64,000 nucleotides of DNA, taken from NCBI RefSeq assembly GCF_028288225.1, contig NZ_JAQBOC010000073.1:1-64000 (forward strand). Reading direction: 5' to 3'. The translations under genes and the position numbers were made by a program. The notes under the pieces were generated by a model that saw nothing but the letters and a program-made list of their open reading frames with translations, was not told where the DNA came from and made no database searches. Below are positions 35,630 to 45,119 of the stretch, piece by piece (the first letter of the stretch is position 1; the number at the start of each line of letters is the position of its first letter). Origin of the DNA: Mucilaginibacter sp. (GTDB lineage: Bacteria > Bacteroidota > Bacteroidia > Sphingobacteriales > Sphingobacteriaceae).

Positions 35630-36623
35630 TAATAATTAAGTTATTGTGATTTAATTTACGACTTAGGTTTGCCGGATATAATATTACGTACCATATGATA
35701 AATATCAGCGAGGATATTAAAATTGTAACGCTTAACCACACGGGCATTTCAGTATGGCGTGTTACAAAACCTTCAAAAAATGCCGCTGTTAAAAATATAG
35801 GAATTATCCCAATGGCTATTTTTATTCCATCCTTTGCTCCATTTTTTAAAGATACCATCCTTTTGTATGTTTTTGGAAAAAGGAGGCTATTACCTAATAT
35901 TAACCCGGCTCCGCCAGCTATTATTATAGCCGATATTTCTAATGTTCCGTGCAGCCATATAACTAATATTGATTGCCACCCCAAACCCTTACTGAAAAAA
36001 TAATATTGAAACGAACCCATCATAACCCCATTATTCATTAGCTGGTAAATGCTGCCTACGGAGAAAAAGATTCCCAGGACAAATACTAATAGCTCAACCC
36101 TGATGTTATTAAAAGCTATTTGAACAAACATCCAAAATTCACTCTCATGTTTATAAACCCCAAATGGATCGCCTTTTGCAATGTTTTCATTGGTCATGTT
36201 CACATAATCATTGCCCATAATCAATCGCACAAAACTATTATCATATTTTGCTGAAAGCGCACCTATCAGGCTAAACACAATAAAAAACAGAAGCGAACAG
36301 AGGAGTGGTTTACGATGTTTGTGAAATATTAATGGTAATTCATATTTCCAGAAACTGGTAAAACGGCCAGTTTTCTCTTTTTTATTTTTGTAAATTGATT
36401 GATGGAAAGTAGCGGCAAGCCCGTTTAAGTATTTAGTTGTGTTTGATTTTGGATAAAATGTTTTGGCATAAGCCAGATCGTCCGTTATGCTTATGAATGA
36501 TTCAGCAAGCTCATCAGGGCTTATTGCCTTTAAATTCTCATAACCCTTCCACCTTTCGGAGTTTTGTTTAATAAACAACGCTTCCCGCATTTTTGCCTTG
36601 AATTTTTTGTTTAAAGTAAACAC
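35613..36623 (-). CDS. Stage II sporulation protein M family (SpoIIM/DUF95) membrane protein
   Basis: A 336-residue protein with a cytoplasmic N-terminus (about 1-100) and five or so transmembrane helices with the SpoIIM/DUF95 motifs (NNIRVELLVFVLGIFFSVG, then WLHGTLEISAIIIAGGAGL). In non-sporulating Bacteroidota this family accompanies the RDD/MoxR/DUF58 cluster and has no known sporulation role. It is the first gene of the minus-strand operon and diverges from the RDD gene, with about 50 bases between. Confidence 0.88.
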   Translation of the reverse strand: MFTLNKKFKAKMREALFIKQNSERWKGYENLKAISPDELAESFISITDDLAYAKTFYPKSNTTKYLNGLAATFHQSIYKNKKEKTGRFTSFWKYELPLIFHKHRKPLLCSLLFFIVFSLIGALSAKYDNSFVRLIMGNDYVNMTNENIAKGDPFGVYKHESEFWMFVQIAFNNIRVELLVFVLGIFFSVGSIYQLMNNGVMMGSFQYYFFSKGLGWQSILVIWLHGTLEISAIIIAGGAGLILGNSLLFPKTYKRMVSLKNGAKDGIKIAIGIIPIFLTAAFFEGFVTRHTEMPVWLSVTILISSLIFIIWYVILYPANLSRKLNHNNLIINETAY

Positions 36624-36661
36624 AAAACTTTAAACTGCAACAAAAATTTAAATAACAAATT

Positions 36662-36669
36662 TATATTTG
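36662..36669 (+). promoter_or_regulatory. -7 element very close to the RDD gene start
   Basis: TATATTTG is a perfect TAnnTTTG box. The ATG at 36676 is only 7 bases downstream, which would place the transcription start at or near the start codon. Confidence 0.4.
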
Positions 36670-36675
36670 TTAAAG

Positions 36676-37401
36676 ATGGAAATAATTACAGTACGCACCG
36701 CCCAGAATATTGATATAGATTATGAAATTGGCGGTCTTGGTGAGCGGATCTTAGCCTACTTAATTGATTGGGGTATTTTTGTGGCTTTAACGTGTATTAC
36801 GTTAATTGTTTTCCCTTACATTAAGGGCACGGGTATGCAGATATATTTCTGGGTCTGCTATATAATCCTGCTTTTTTATGATCTGTTTTGCGAGGTTTTT
36901 TTTAACGGGCAAAGTGTAGGTAAGCTGGTGATGAAGATAAGGGTAATAAGCCTGGATGGCGCCAGGCCAAAATTAAGCCAATACTTATTGCGATGGCTGT
37001 TCAGGATGGTTGATATTTGGGTAACTTTAGGATTAGGGGGATTAATTACGGCAGCTATGACCGAAAATGGGCAAAGGATAGGCGACCTGGTTGCAGGTAC
37101 TGCAATAATTAAAACTTCGCCCCGTACAAAGGTCAGCAATCTTATTTATAGAAATACGGACAGCACCTATAAACCGGTATTTATGGAAGCCGGCCAGTTA
37201 AAGGACAGCGATGTTGAGCTGATACACGAAGTGATAAGCAATTACTTTAAAACGGGTAACAGCGCCATTGTTTACACTATGGCCGATAAAATAAAGGAAT
37301 ATATAGGGGTTACTCCGCTGCCTAAAATGAATAACCTGTTATTTTTACAAACCATTATTAAAGATCACAGCCATATAGCAGCTCATATGGAAGTACTATG
37401 A
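36676..37401 (+). CDS. RDD family membrane protein
   Basis: A 241-residue protein with the RDD domain (about 12-135): R29 in GERILAYLIDW, two to three transmembrane helices, and the second Asp/Arg motif GQRIGDLVAGTAIIK. A soluble helical C-terminus follows. It is divergent from the spoIIM-moxR operon, with which RDD genes commonly associate. A TTG at 36667 lies within the -7 box and is rejected as start. Its 3' end overlaps the convergent DUF2752 gene by 19 bases. Confidence 0.88.
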   Translation: MEIITVRTAQNIDIDYEIGGLGERILAYLIDWGIFVALTCITLIVFPYIKGTGMQIYFWVCYIILLFYDLFCEVFFNGQSVGKLVMKIRVISLDGARPKLSQYLLRWLFRMVDIWVTLGLGGLITAAMTENGQRIGDLVAGTAIIKTSPRTKVSNLIYRNTDSTYKPVFMEAGQLKDSDVELIHEVISNYFKTGNSAIVYTMADKIKEYIGVTPLPKMNNLLFLQTIIKDHSHIAAHMEVL

Positions 37402-37715
37402 TGTTTATAAACAGCCCAGATCTTAATGCTATAGCTCACCAAAATTATAATTGCCACAGTTGTAAGTAAGGATTTCTTTATAATCTCATTTTTATCGAAG
37501 TGATATTTGGTTTTAATGAGTAAAAAAATACAGGTTATTAGTAGCGGGATTGTCGCAGGGTAAAGTCCTAAACTTTTATTAAGATTTCCTTTTAATAATG
37601 CGATAACCGATCTCTGAAAACCACACCCGGGACAATCAATACCAAAAATCGACTTAAATCCGCAAGGCAGCATATGTATTTCAAGCCAATTGATCATATA
37701 TTGTAAAATATACAT
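37383..37715 (-). CDS. DUF2752 domain-containing small membrane protein
   Basis: A 110-residue protein with the DUF2752 Cys motif (MLPCGFKSIFGIDCPGCG, about 16-33) and two transmembrane helices (about 52-68 and 84-101). DUF2752 proteins are often found next to RDD or TM2 genes in Bacteroidota; function unknown. Met7 (MINWLE) is an alternative start. It converges on the RDD gene with overlapping 3' ends. Confidence 0.82.
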   Translation of the reverse strand: MYILQYMINWLEIHMLPCGFKSIFGIDCPGCGFQRSVIALLKGNLNKSLGLYPATIPLLITCIFLLIKTKYHFDKNEIIKKSLLTTVAIIILVSYSIKIWAVYKHHSTSI

Positions 37716-37758
37716 TTTTTTTAAAAGTTATATATGGCGGGAATAATATTATTTAGCC

Positions 37759-37783
37759 AATAGAAACTTATTAAGTTTCTATT
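37759..37783. promoter_or_regulatory. Perfect 25-bp palindrome upstream of the serine dehydratase gene
   Basis: Two 12-bp arms (AATAGAAACTTA and its complement) flank a single T. A further TTAAGTTT half-site lies at 37791-37798. The size and the position between divergent genes fit a dimeric repressor operator. This is inference; no matching regulator gene is adjacent. Confidence 0.45.
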
Positions 37784-37801
37784 ACTATCATTAAGTTTGC
37801 A

Positions 37802-39232
37802 ATGATGACACGTGAGCAAATTTCAGTTTTCGATATTTTTAAAATAGGTATAGGTCCATCAAGCTCACACACGCTTGGGCCATGGCGGGCGGCTCAGCAA
37901 TTTGTGCAGTCGCTTGAGCAAAAAGATGCTTTACAATTGGTTGAACAGGTAAAGATCCTGTTATATGGGTCATTAGCTAAAACGGGTAGAGGGCATGGTA
38001 CCGATATAGCTATATTATTAGGTTTAAGCGGCGATGACCCGGTAATTTTTGAGGTTGACCAGGTAGGGCCCAAAACAAATAAGATAAGAAGTTCGCACAT
38101 ACTTACATTGGCAGGAAAAAAAGAAGTTAATTTTTCTGCAGAAGATGACCTGCTTTTTTTATTTAATGAAAGCCTGCCATTTCACCCCAATGCGGTTACC
38201 TTCCAGGCATTTTTGAGCAATGGAACGGCAATCTCCGAAACCTATTATTCCATAGGCGGCGGGTTTGTGGTTAAAGATGGGGGCGAGGATCAGCATAAAA
38301 CAGAAGTTGATTTGCCTTTCCCTATTGAAACCGCCAATAATTTGCTGCACTGGTGTATAAAAACCGGCCTCAAGATCTCAGAGGTGGTAATGGAAAATGA
38401 GCTTGCCTGGCGTAGCGAGCAGGAAACACTGCAAGGCTTGCATAATATTTTTAATGCGTTAAAAGAATGTATGTATCGCGGCTGCCATACCCGTGGCACA
38501 TTGCCTGGTGGCTTAAATGTAGCCCGGCGCGCGGCCAGCCTGAATAAGAGATTAATAGGCAGCAAAACCTATAACAATTTTGACGAATGGGTTACAGCTA
38601 TCAGGAGCACAGGTAACAGTTTTCAGAATATATTGGATTGGGTAAGCTGCTTTGCTTTGGCTGTTAATGAAGAAAACGCCTCTTTCGGGCGGGTTGTAAC
38701 GGCGCCTACAAATGGGGCCGCCGGAGTAATTCCTGCAGTACTGCAGTATTATATTGTTTTTTGTGATGGATATACCAACGAGCGCATAGTACAATTTTTA
38801 CTTACCGCGTCTGAGATTGGAAGCATATTTAAAAAGGGCGCCACTATATCGGCAGCTATGGGTGGTTGCCAGGCAGAGATAGGTGTATCATCAGCAATGG
38901 CCGCCGCAGCACTTACAGAATGTTTAGGTGGCACTCAGCGGCAGGTGTTAATGGCAGCAGAAATTGCAATGGAACATCATTTAGGTTTAACCTGTGATCC
39001 AATCGGTGGCCTGGTGCAGGTGCCTTGTATTGAGCGTAATACGATGGGAGCAATAAAAGCAATAACTGCATCTCAGCTTGCCCTCCAAACCAACCCCGAC
39101 AATGCCAAAGTAAGCCTTGATGCCGTGGTTAAAACCATGTGGCAAACTGCGCTAGATATGAACTCAAAATACAAGGAAACTTCTGATGGAGGTTTGGCCA
39201 TTAATATTCCTATTAGCCTGCCGGAGTGTTAG
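37802..39232 (+). CDS. sdaA: L-serine ammonia-lyase (L-serine dehydratase), single-chain
   Basis: A 476-residue iron-sulfur serine dehydratase converting L-serine to pyruvate and ammonia. The N-terminal domain carries IGPSSSHTLGPWRAA (about 16-30), and the C-terminal domain has the conserved Cys in GGCQAEIG, LTCDPIGGLVQVPCIERN and related segments that bind the 4Fe-4S cluster. Alpha and beta domains are fused. A TAAGTTTG box lies only 2 bases before the start, and a 25-bp palindrome just upstream may be an operator. Confidence 0.95.
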   Translation: MMTREQISVFDIFKIGIGPSSSHTLGPWRAAQQFVQSLEQKDALQLVEQVKILLYGSLAKTGRGHGTDIAILLGLSGDDPVIFEVDQVGPKTNKIRSSHILTLAGKKEVNFSAEDDLLFLFNESLPFHPNAVTFQAFLSNGTAISETYYSIGGGFVVKDGGEDQHKTEVDLPFPIETANNLLHWCIKTGLKISEVVMENELAWRSEQETLQGLHNIFNALKECMYRGCHTRGTLPGGLNVARRAASLNKRLIGSKTYNNFDEWVTAIRSTGNSFQNILDWVSCFALAVNEENASFGRVVTAPTNGAAGVIPAVLQYYIVFCDGYTNERIVQFLLTASEIGSIFKKGATISAAMGGCQAEIGVSSAMAAAALTECLGGTQRQVLMAAEIAMEHHLGLTCDPIGGLVQVPCIERNTMGAIKAITASQLALQTNPDNAKVSLDAVVKTMWQTALDMNSKYKETSDGGLAINIPISLPEC

Positions 39233-39312
39233 TTGTTATTTGATTAAAAGATTTCCTGATTTTATTTGCAGGGTATTGATAATCAATAGTTAAATCCTTA
39301 AATTCGTTTATC

Positions 39313-40617
39313 ATGATGACAAACGATCGCCGCGTATTCCTGAAACAGGCAGCAACCCTTGCAGGTGCTTTTTCTGTAAACAGTCTTTTTAACCAGGCGC
39401 ATGCCGCCGAATGGGAAAAAGCTTCACAAAAAATTAACCATTTAAGCCCGGCACAGGCTGCACAGGATGAAGATTATTGGAGTGTTATTCAGCGGTCATA
39501 TTCTGTAAATCCTAATATTATTAATCTGAATAATGGTGGCGTATCTCCATCACCTATTGTGGTTCAGCAAGCGGTTGAGCGTTATAACCAACTGGCAAAT
39601 GAGGGGCCATCATACTTTATGTGGCGCATCCTCGACCAGGGCCGCGAGCCGTTGCGCGAAAAACTGGCAGGATTAGCCGGTGTAAATCCTGAAGAAATTG
39701 CCATTAACCGCAATGCAACCGAAGCGCTTAACACCATTATATTAGGCCTTGATTTGAAGAGCGGCGATGAAGTTGTGGGCAGTAAGTTTGATTACCCCCA
39801 CATGATCCAGGCCTATAAACAAAGAGTAATGCGCGACGGCATAGTTTACAACCAGGTGAACCTTAATTTGCCTTCTGAAAACGATGATGAACTTGTTAAA
39901 GCCTATGAGAATGCCATCACCCCAAAAACAAAATTACTGCATGTTACCCATGTAATAAATTGGGTTGGGCAGATATTGCCGGTGAAAAAGATCTGTGATA
40001 TGGCGCATGCAAAAGGTATAGAAGTATTAGTTGACGGGGCTCATTCCTTTGGCCTGCTTGATTTTAAAATTCCCGACCTGGGTTGTGATTATTTTGGTAC
40101 AAGCCTCCATAAATTTCTTTCGGCGCCAATAGGCAGCGGGATGATGTGGATTAAAAAGGAAAAGATAGAAAAAGTGTGGCCATTGCCAAGCAGCGGCGAG
40201 CCGCATAGTAAGGACATAAGGAAATTTGAAGAATTAGGAACCCGCAGTTTTCCGATTGAGCAGGGTATAGGCGAGGCTATTAATTTTCATGAGGGAATTG
40301 GCAGCAAACGGAAAGAGGAGCGGATAAGATATCTTAAAAATTATTGGGCCTCAAAGGTTCAGCAGATTCCTAAAGTGAAGCTTTATACTTCATTAAATGC
40401 CAAATACTCGTGTGCCATTTGCGGTGTTAGTATTGATGGGATGACACCCGCTGAATTAGACACCACCCTGTTCAATAATTATAAGATCCACATTGTTGGT
40501 ATAAGTATTGAAAAAATCAGTTGCGTACGCGTTACGCCACATGTTTATACCTCTTTGCATGACCTGGATAAATTTGTAAAGGCAATTGAGGAAATTGCGG
40601 CAAAAAAGAAAGCTTGA
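39313..40617 (+). CDS. Class V aminotransferase-fold PLP enzyme with twin-arginine signal
   Basis: A 434-residue protein. Residues 1-32 form a Tat-type signal (DRRVFLKQAATLAGAF ending in AHAAEW). The rest is a fold-type I PLP enzyme of the class V group (isopenicillin-N-epimerase / cysteine-desulfurase-like), with NRNATEALNTI for cofactor phosphate, D-G-A-H-S-F-G-L for the PLP ring and the Schiff-base lysine in TSLHKFLSAP. A periplasmic PLP enzyme needs cytoplasmic folding with cofactor, which fits Tat export. Substrate unknown. Confidence 0.9.
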   Translation: MMTNDRRVFLKQAATLAGAFSVNSLFNQAHAAEWEKASQKINHLSPAQAAQDEDYWSVIQRSYSVNPNIINLNNGGVSPSPIVVQQAVERYNQLANEGPSYFMWRILDQGREPLREKLAGLAGVNPEEIAINRNATEALNTIILGLDLKSGDEVVGSKFDYPHMIQAYKQRVMRDGIVYNQVNLNLPSENDDELVKAYENAITPKTKLLHVTHVINWVGQILPVKKICDMAHAKGIEVLVDGAHSFGLLDFKIPDLGCDYFGTSLHKFLSAPIGSGMMWIKKEKIEKVWPLPSSGEPHSKDIRKFEELGTRSFPIEQGIGEAINFHEGIGSKRKEERIRYLKNYWASKVQQIPKVKLYTSLNAKYSCAICGVSIDGMTPAELDTTLFNNYKIHIVGISIEKISCVRVTPHVYTSLHDLDKFVKAIEEIAAKKKA

Positions 40618-40619
40618 TT

Positions 40620-41348
40620 TTATTTCTCCAACCGTTGCTTAACCAAAGGCTCAAGCGCTTGTACCCATTGCTTATACATTGCACCTGACGGATGCAAGCC
40701 ATCTGCTGCAATTAATGAATGATCGGTAGCGGCTTGCCTGGATATGGCAGTTATATCTATATAATTTATAACATGTGCTTTGGCGGTTTCATCACGGTTA
40801 ATAGCATTAAACAGGTCAATATCGGAGCCTATTTCACCGTCTTTTCCACCCGCAAATGGTGTTACGCCCCAATCAGGAATAGATAAAACAAAAACCCTGC
40901 TGCTATCGCCATTCGCAAAATTAATTGCTGTATGTAAAACCTGCGCAAACTTTGTCCGGTAATTATCCTTGCTTTGCCTTTGGTACTGATCATTCACCCC
41001 GATTAGTAAAGTAACAAAATCATATTTTTTATCTTTAAAGTCGCTGCGGGCAATGGCGTTTATTAAATTGTCGGTTGTCCAGCCCGTTACCGCAATAATG
41101 TCAGGTGCTTGTACATCAAACTGGTAGAACTTTAATAAGTTAGTAAGCTGGTAGGGGAACGATTGAATTTGAGGAACGGCTTCGCCAATAGTATATGAAT
41201 CGCCTAAAGCAAGGTAAGTGACTGGAGTCGTCATGGGTTTGGTAATCACAGTTGTAGTATCCGTTTGTTTTTGCTGAGGGAATACTGCCTTTTTAGAACA
41301 CCCCGATAAGGCAGTTGTTGCAATCAAAAAAAGCTGTATTGTTTTCAT
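40620..41348 (-). CDS. SGNH/GDSL-family hydrolase, predicted lipoprotein
   Basis: A 242-residue protein with a lipoprotein signal (LSGC, Cys at about 17) and an SGNH hydrolase domain: block I LALGDSYTIGE (Ser at about 51), block III GVNDQ, and block V DGLHPSG with catalytic Asp and His. Such enzymes are esterases or lipases acting on acylated sugars or lipids. Its ATG overlaps the lipB stop by 4 bases, so the two genes are co-translated. Confidence 0.9.
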   Translation of the reverse strand: MKTIQLFLIATTALSGCSKKAVFPQQKQTDTTTVITKPMTTPVTYLALGDSYTIGEAVPQIQSFPYQLTNLLKFYQFDVQAPDIIAVTGWTTDNLINAIARSDFKDKKYDFVTLLIGVNDQYQRQSKDNYRTKFAQVLHTAINFANGDSSRVFVLSIPDWGVTPFAGGKDGEIGSDIDLFNAINRDETAKAHVINYIDITAISRQAATDHSLIAADGLHPSGAMYKQWVQALEPLVKQRLEK

Positions 41349-42070
41349 AACATCATCTCCATATTAAACAATACGGAAATATGATGTTTTAAGATTTTTT
41401 TTACTTCATTAATATCAACTTCGTGCCCTAATTCACGCTGCATGCTGGTTACATCTTTATCATCAATGCCGCAAGGCACAATGTTTTTAAAGTAATCAAG
41501 GTTGGTATTAACGTTAAAAGCCAGTCCATGCATGGTTACCCAACGACTGCAACGTACACCCAGGGCGCAGATCTTACGTGCCTTGTCATTATCGGCGTCA
41601 AACCAAACGCCTGTGTATCCCGGGTACCTGCCGGCTTTTAAGCCATAATCAGCAAGGGTTAAAATAACAGCTTCCTCAAGCGTACGAAGGTAAAGGTGGA
41701 TATCCGTAAAAAAGTTATCCAGGTCAAGAATAGGGTATGACACTATTTGGCCTGGCCCATGATAAGTAATATCGCCGCCCCGGTTAATAGGATAGTAAAC
41801 TGCTTGTTTTTCTTTTAGCCCCTGCTCATCCAAAAGTAAATGCTCTGGTTTACCGCTTTTGCCTAAAGTATATACATGCGGGTGCTCACAAAATATTAAA
41901 TAATTAGGGGTCGGTGTATCGTCCGCTTCGTCAACTCCTGCAGCCACTTCCCGGTTACGGATCCGGATTTTTAGATTAACAGTATCTGCAAACAACGCCT
42001 CCTGCTTTTCCCAGGCTTCTTTATAATCAGTAAGCCCCCAATCCTGAAAAAATACCTGTTTGTTTTTCAT
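41345..42070 (-). CDS. lipB: Lipoyl(octanoyl) transferase LipB
   Basis: A 241-residue LipB that moves octanoyl from octanoyl-ACP to lipoyl domains. Motifs: RGGDITYHGPGQIVSYPILD (about 90-109), KICALGVRCSRWVTMHGLA with the catalytic Lys, and the active-site Cys in IVPCGIDDKDVTS. Length is usual for the family. It lies upstream of the GDSL gene in the same transcript. Confidence 0.96.
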   Translation of the reverse strand: MKNKQVFFQDWGLTDYKEAWEKQEALFADTVNLKIRIRNREVAAGVDEADDTPTPNYLIFCEHPHVYTLGKSGKPEHLLLDEQGLKEKQAVYYPINRGGDITYHGPGQIVSYPILDLDNFFTDIHLYLRTLEEAVILTLADYGLKAGRYPGYTGVWFDADNDKARKICALGVRCSRWVTMHGLAFNVNTNLDYFKNIVPCGIDDKDVTSMQRELGHEVDINEVKKILKHHISVLFNMEMML

Positions 42071-42157
42071 TAAAGTAATGGTTTTTTAAATGGCAATGAA
42101 GCTATCCTGACAATTGTTAATGCGTGTTTTATAGGTTGCCCACGATAGATTTATCTT

Positions 42158-42793
42158 TTACCCTTTTACATAGCCAATCATATAATCCTGGTATTGCAGG
42201 TAGCCAACATCATACTTAATACTGGTTTCATCCTTAAGCAAATGAGCCTTTATCCACCCGTGTCCCTCGAAGTTAAATGGCTCCAATAAAATATTATCAG
42301 CAAATGATACCTCTTTTTGTCCGAAACATTTATAAACTGCTTCCTTTGCGCACCAACAAGCATATAACTGCTGTATTTTATCCGCTCCGCCAATAAATGC
42401 TAATTCTTCCTTTCGCATAAACTTATGGGCAATGCGCTCAACTTTTTCCTTTACCTGTTCAATATCAATGCCAACCGGTTCTTTGCCTATCATTACGGCG
42501 GCGTAATCAAAAGAGTGGCTTAATGAAATATGATAGGGGAGATTTACCAAATAAGGTTTACCATGCGAATCAACCTTGCAGTCAATATACTCATTGGTTT
42601 GCAGCATTTTGCGCAACAATACACGCGTGCCTAACCAATGCAGGTTACGTTTGCCAACTTTAAGGCCTTCGTAATGTGCCTGTTCCTGTTCATCTAAACG
42701 CAGCTGGCTGTACAATTCATCAGCATCTTCCTCAATTTTCCAGATTGCAAATTCTGTGTCGTCATCAACCTGCTGTCTGTATGCTATAGCCAT
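42158..42793 (-). CDS. 4'-phosphopantetheinyl transferase (Sfp/HetI-like)
   Basis: A 211-residue member of the superfamily that activates acyl/peptidyl carrier proteins with the phosphopantetheine arm of CoA. Mg-binding motifs are visible: GIDIEQV (about 113-119) and WCAKEAVYKCFG (about 147-158). SHGKPYL and SLSHSFDYAAVMIG are also typical. No secondary-metabolite gene cluster is nearby, so it may serve primary or distant clusters. Confidence 0.9.
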   Translation of the reverse strand: MAIAYRQQVDDDTEFAIWKIEEDADELYSQLRLDEQEQAHYEGLKVGKRNLHWLGTRVLLRKMLQTNEYIDCKVDSHGKPYLVNLPYHISLSHSFDYAAVMIGKEPVGIDIEQVKEKVERIAHKFMRKEELAFIGGADKIQQLYACWCAKEAVYKCFGQKEVSFADNILLEPFNFEGHGWIKAHLLKDETSIKYDVGYLQYQDYMIGYVKG

Positions 42794-42892
42794 AAAAGTA
42801 AAATTGCAAAAAGCATGACAAACTTATATCAAATAACACTAAATTGTGTTTCTTTTTGTTAATTATAAAAACAATCAATAAAAAATTACATC

Positions 42893-43738
42893 ATGCTAAC
42901 CGAAAAACTCATCCCCCTGCAGGTTGAGCAGTACAACCGCGACGGATATATAATTATTAAAAATTTTTGTACACCTGCCGAAACAGAAAAACTGTATCAC
43001 ACGGCACTGGATGATAATGCCATGCTGAATAATGCGCTTGACCTTAACGACCAGACCGGGAAAAAGACCCGCCTGTCATTATGGTTTACGCCCGGGAATG
43101 ACGTTTTTGGTTATTTAACCCGAAGCCAAAGAATGGTAAGCGTAGTGAAGCAGTTACTTGGCGATAAAGCCCCGGTATGCCATTTTCATTCAAAGCTAAT
43201 GCAAAAAGAACCAAAAGTTGGCGGTGCCTGGGAATGGCACCAGGATTATGGCTACTGGTATAAAAACCAGTTTATGTTTCCGGATGAGCTGATCAGCATT
43301 ATGGTAGCCTTAACGGAAGCTAACAAGCAAAACGGCTGTTTGCAGGTTATAAAAGGCTCGCATAAATTGGGCCGGGTAAATCATGGGTTTGCAGGCGAAC
43401 AGGTGGGCGCCGATATGCAAATGGTAAATAATGCTTTAAAAACAATGGAATTAGTTTACGTTGAGATTGAGCCCGGTGATGCACTTGTTTTTCACAGCAA
43501 TTTGCTCCACAGGTCAGAAGCTAACCTTTCTGACCGCCCGCGGTGGTCAGTTATTTCCTGCTATAATCTGCAATCAAACCTGGCCTATAATGAAACATCA
43601 ACCTCCTATAAAGTTCCGGTTGATATAGTACCGGATGAAGCCATATTGGAATGGGAACCTGAATCACTATCAAACGCAGATTTCTTAAAGAAGGAAAATG
43701 ACCCGGCGCTGAAGGAAACCGGATGGGAGAGTGTTTGA
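42893..43738 (+). CDS. Phytanoyl-CoA dioxygenase (PhyH) family protein
   Basis: A 281-residue Fe(II)/2-oxoglutarate oxygenase of the PhyH family. Iron ligands are visible as H-x-D in WEWHQDYGYW (about 115-124) and the distal His in FHSNLLHRSEAN (about 200-211), with R for 2-oxoglutarate in the following stretch. Substrate unknown; the adjacent Gfo/Idh/MocA gene suggests sugar or small-molecule catabolism. The TGA stop is part of a TTTGAAGATG-type repeat arm. Confidence 0.9.
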   Translation: MLTEKLIPLQVEQYNRDGYIIIKNFCTPAETEKLYHTALDDNAMLNNALDLNDQTGKKTRLSLWFTPGNDVFGYLTRSQRMVSVVKQLLGDKAPVCHFHSKLMQKEPKVGGAWEWHQDYGYWYKNQFMFPDELISIMVALTEANKQNGCLQVIKGSHKLGRVNHGFAGEQVGADMQMVNNALKTMELVYVEIEPGDALVFHSNLLHRSEANLSDRPRWSVISCYNLQSNLAYNETSTSYKVPVDIVPDEAILEWEPESLSNADFLKKENDPALKETGWESV

Positions 43739-43868
43739 TTTGAAGATGTGCTGATTTGAAAATTTGAAGATGAAAAAATTGAAAAATTGGTTGGTAGTTT
43801 GAAAATAAAGAATGATTTTAGAGCTTTCAACCTTTGCAACAACTACAACATTTACAACTCTTACAACC
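43734..43868. repeat. Repeat arms between phyH and the oxidoreductase gene
   Basis: A plus arm of TTTGAAGATG/TTTGAAAA-type units runs from 43734 to about 43772 and includes the phyH stop codon. A minus arm at 43824-43868 reads as GTTGTAAGA/GTTGTAAAT-type 9-base units. The two arms differ in sequence. Confidence 0.65.
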
Positions 43869-43875
43869 AAAAATT

Positions 43876-45069
43876 ATGAACATTGCCATGCTCGGTTCGG
43901 GTTTTATTGCCCGTTTTTATGCAGACTCATTAGTAGCACAACGCGGAAAAGATACGCTGATAAGTGTTTACTCCCGCAATATTGATAAAGCCAAAAAGTT
44001 CGCTGAAGATTATAAATTATCTTTTTATAGCGATAATATGGATGAAGTGTGCAGCCGGGAAGATGTAGATGTGGTTATTATTTCGTTACCCAATAATCTG
44101 CATGAAGCTGCTGTTGAGGCCTGTGCCAAAGCCAAAAAGCATGTGTTGTGTACCAAGCCGCTTGGCCGCAATGCGGCAGAAGCGAAGCGCATGCTTGACC
44201 TGGTTGAAGAAGCCGGCATAATGGGCGGGTATCTTGAAGATTTATGTTACACGCCTAAGTTTTTAAAATCGATGAAGTCTGTTAAAGAAGGCAGCATAGG
44301 TAAGGTGTTATGGGCCAAATCGCGGGAGGCACACCCCGGGCCGCATAGCGATTGGTTTTGGGATCATGAACAATCAGGCGGCGGTGCAATGGTAGATCTG
44401 GGTTGCCATTGTATTGAAATAGCCCGTAATTTTATTGGTAAAGAGATCAGGCCGGTTGAAGTGATGTGCTGGGCTGCAACACAAGTACACCCCATACAAG
44501 CTGAAGATAGCGCTATAGGGCTTATAAAATATGCCAACGGATCGATAGGGCAGTTTGAAGTGAGCTGGTGTTTCAGAGGCGGAATGGACTTGCGCGATGA
44601 AGTAATGGGAACCGAAGGCACCATTTGGCTCAACAGTTTTTTACGTACCGGTTTCGAAATGTTTAGTACAGGTAAGGGCGGTTATGTGGCTGAAAAAGCC
44701 GAAAGCAGCAGCGGATGGCTCTTCCCGGTAGGCGATGAGGTACATGAACTTGGCTATACGAACATGTTTACCGATATGTTTAATGCCATTGAAAATAAAA
44801 CCGAACCGCTGGAAACATTTTACGACGGATACATTGTTAATGCGATAATAGATGCTGCATATCTTTCTGCGAAATCAGGCAGGTGGGAGCCTGTGCAGAT
44901 TGAAGGCTGGAGAGGAAATATATCAGAAGACAATGGTCCGGCCACAACATCATACGATGGCGATTATTACCTGATCAAGAGAGAGATCCTGCCATCCGGC
45001 GAACATAAACTGATCCTTAAACATAAGGTTAGCGGAGAAGTGGTGGTAAGAGAGATAATCGCTGATTAA
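43876..45069 (+). CDS. Gfo/Idh/MocA-family oxidoreductase
   Basis: A 397-residue protein with an N-terminal Rossmann domain (MLGSGFIARFYA; GxGxIA) and catalytic Lys in LCTKPLGRNAAEA, followed by the alpha/beta dimerisation domain. These enzymes oxidise sugar derivatives or inositols with NAD(P). The start at 43876 (MNIAMLGSGF) is chosen because an upstream ATG at 43834 would be inside the repeat arm and would add QLQHLQLLQ-type sequence. Confidence 0.9.
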   Translation: MNIAMLGSGFIARFYADSLVAQRGKDTLISVYSRNIDKAKKFAEDYKLSFYSDNMDEVCSREDVDVVIISLPNNLHEAAVEACAKAKKHVLCTKPLGRNAAEAKRMLDLVEEAGIMGGYLEDLCYTPKFLKSMKSVKEGSIGKVLWAKSREAHPGPHSDWFWDHEQSGGGAMVDLGCHCIEIARNFIGKEIRPVEVMCWAATQVHPIQAEDSAIGLIKYANGSIGQFEVSWCFRGGMDLRDEVMGTEGTIWLNSFLRTGFEMFSTGKGGYVAEKAESSSGWLFPVGDEVHELGYTNMFTDMFNAIENKTEPLETFYDGYIVNAIIDAAYLSAKSGRWEPVQIEGWRGNISEDNGPATTSYDGDYYLIKREILPSGEHKLILKHKVSGEVVVREIIAD

Positions 45070-45119
45070 TTTGGATTACACCTATTGTTGGAAGATTACA
45101 CCGATGGCAAGACAAACTC

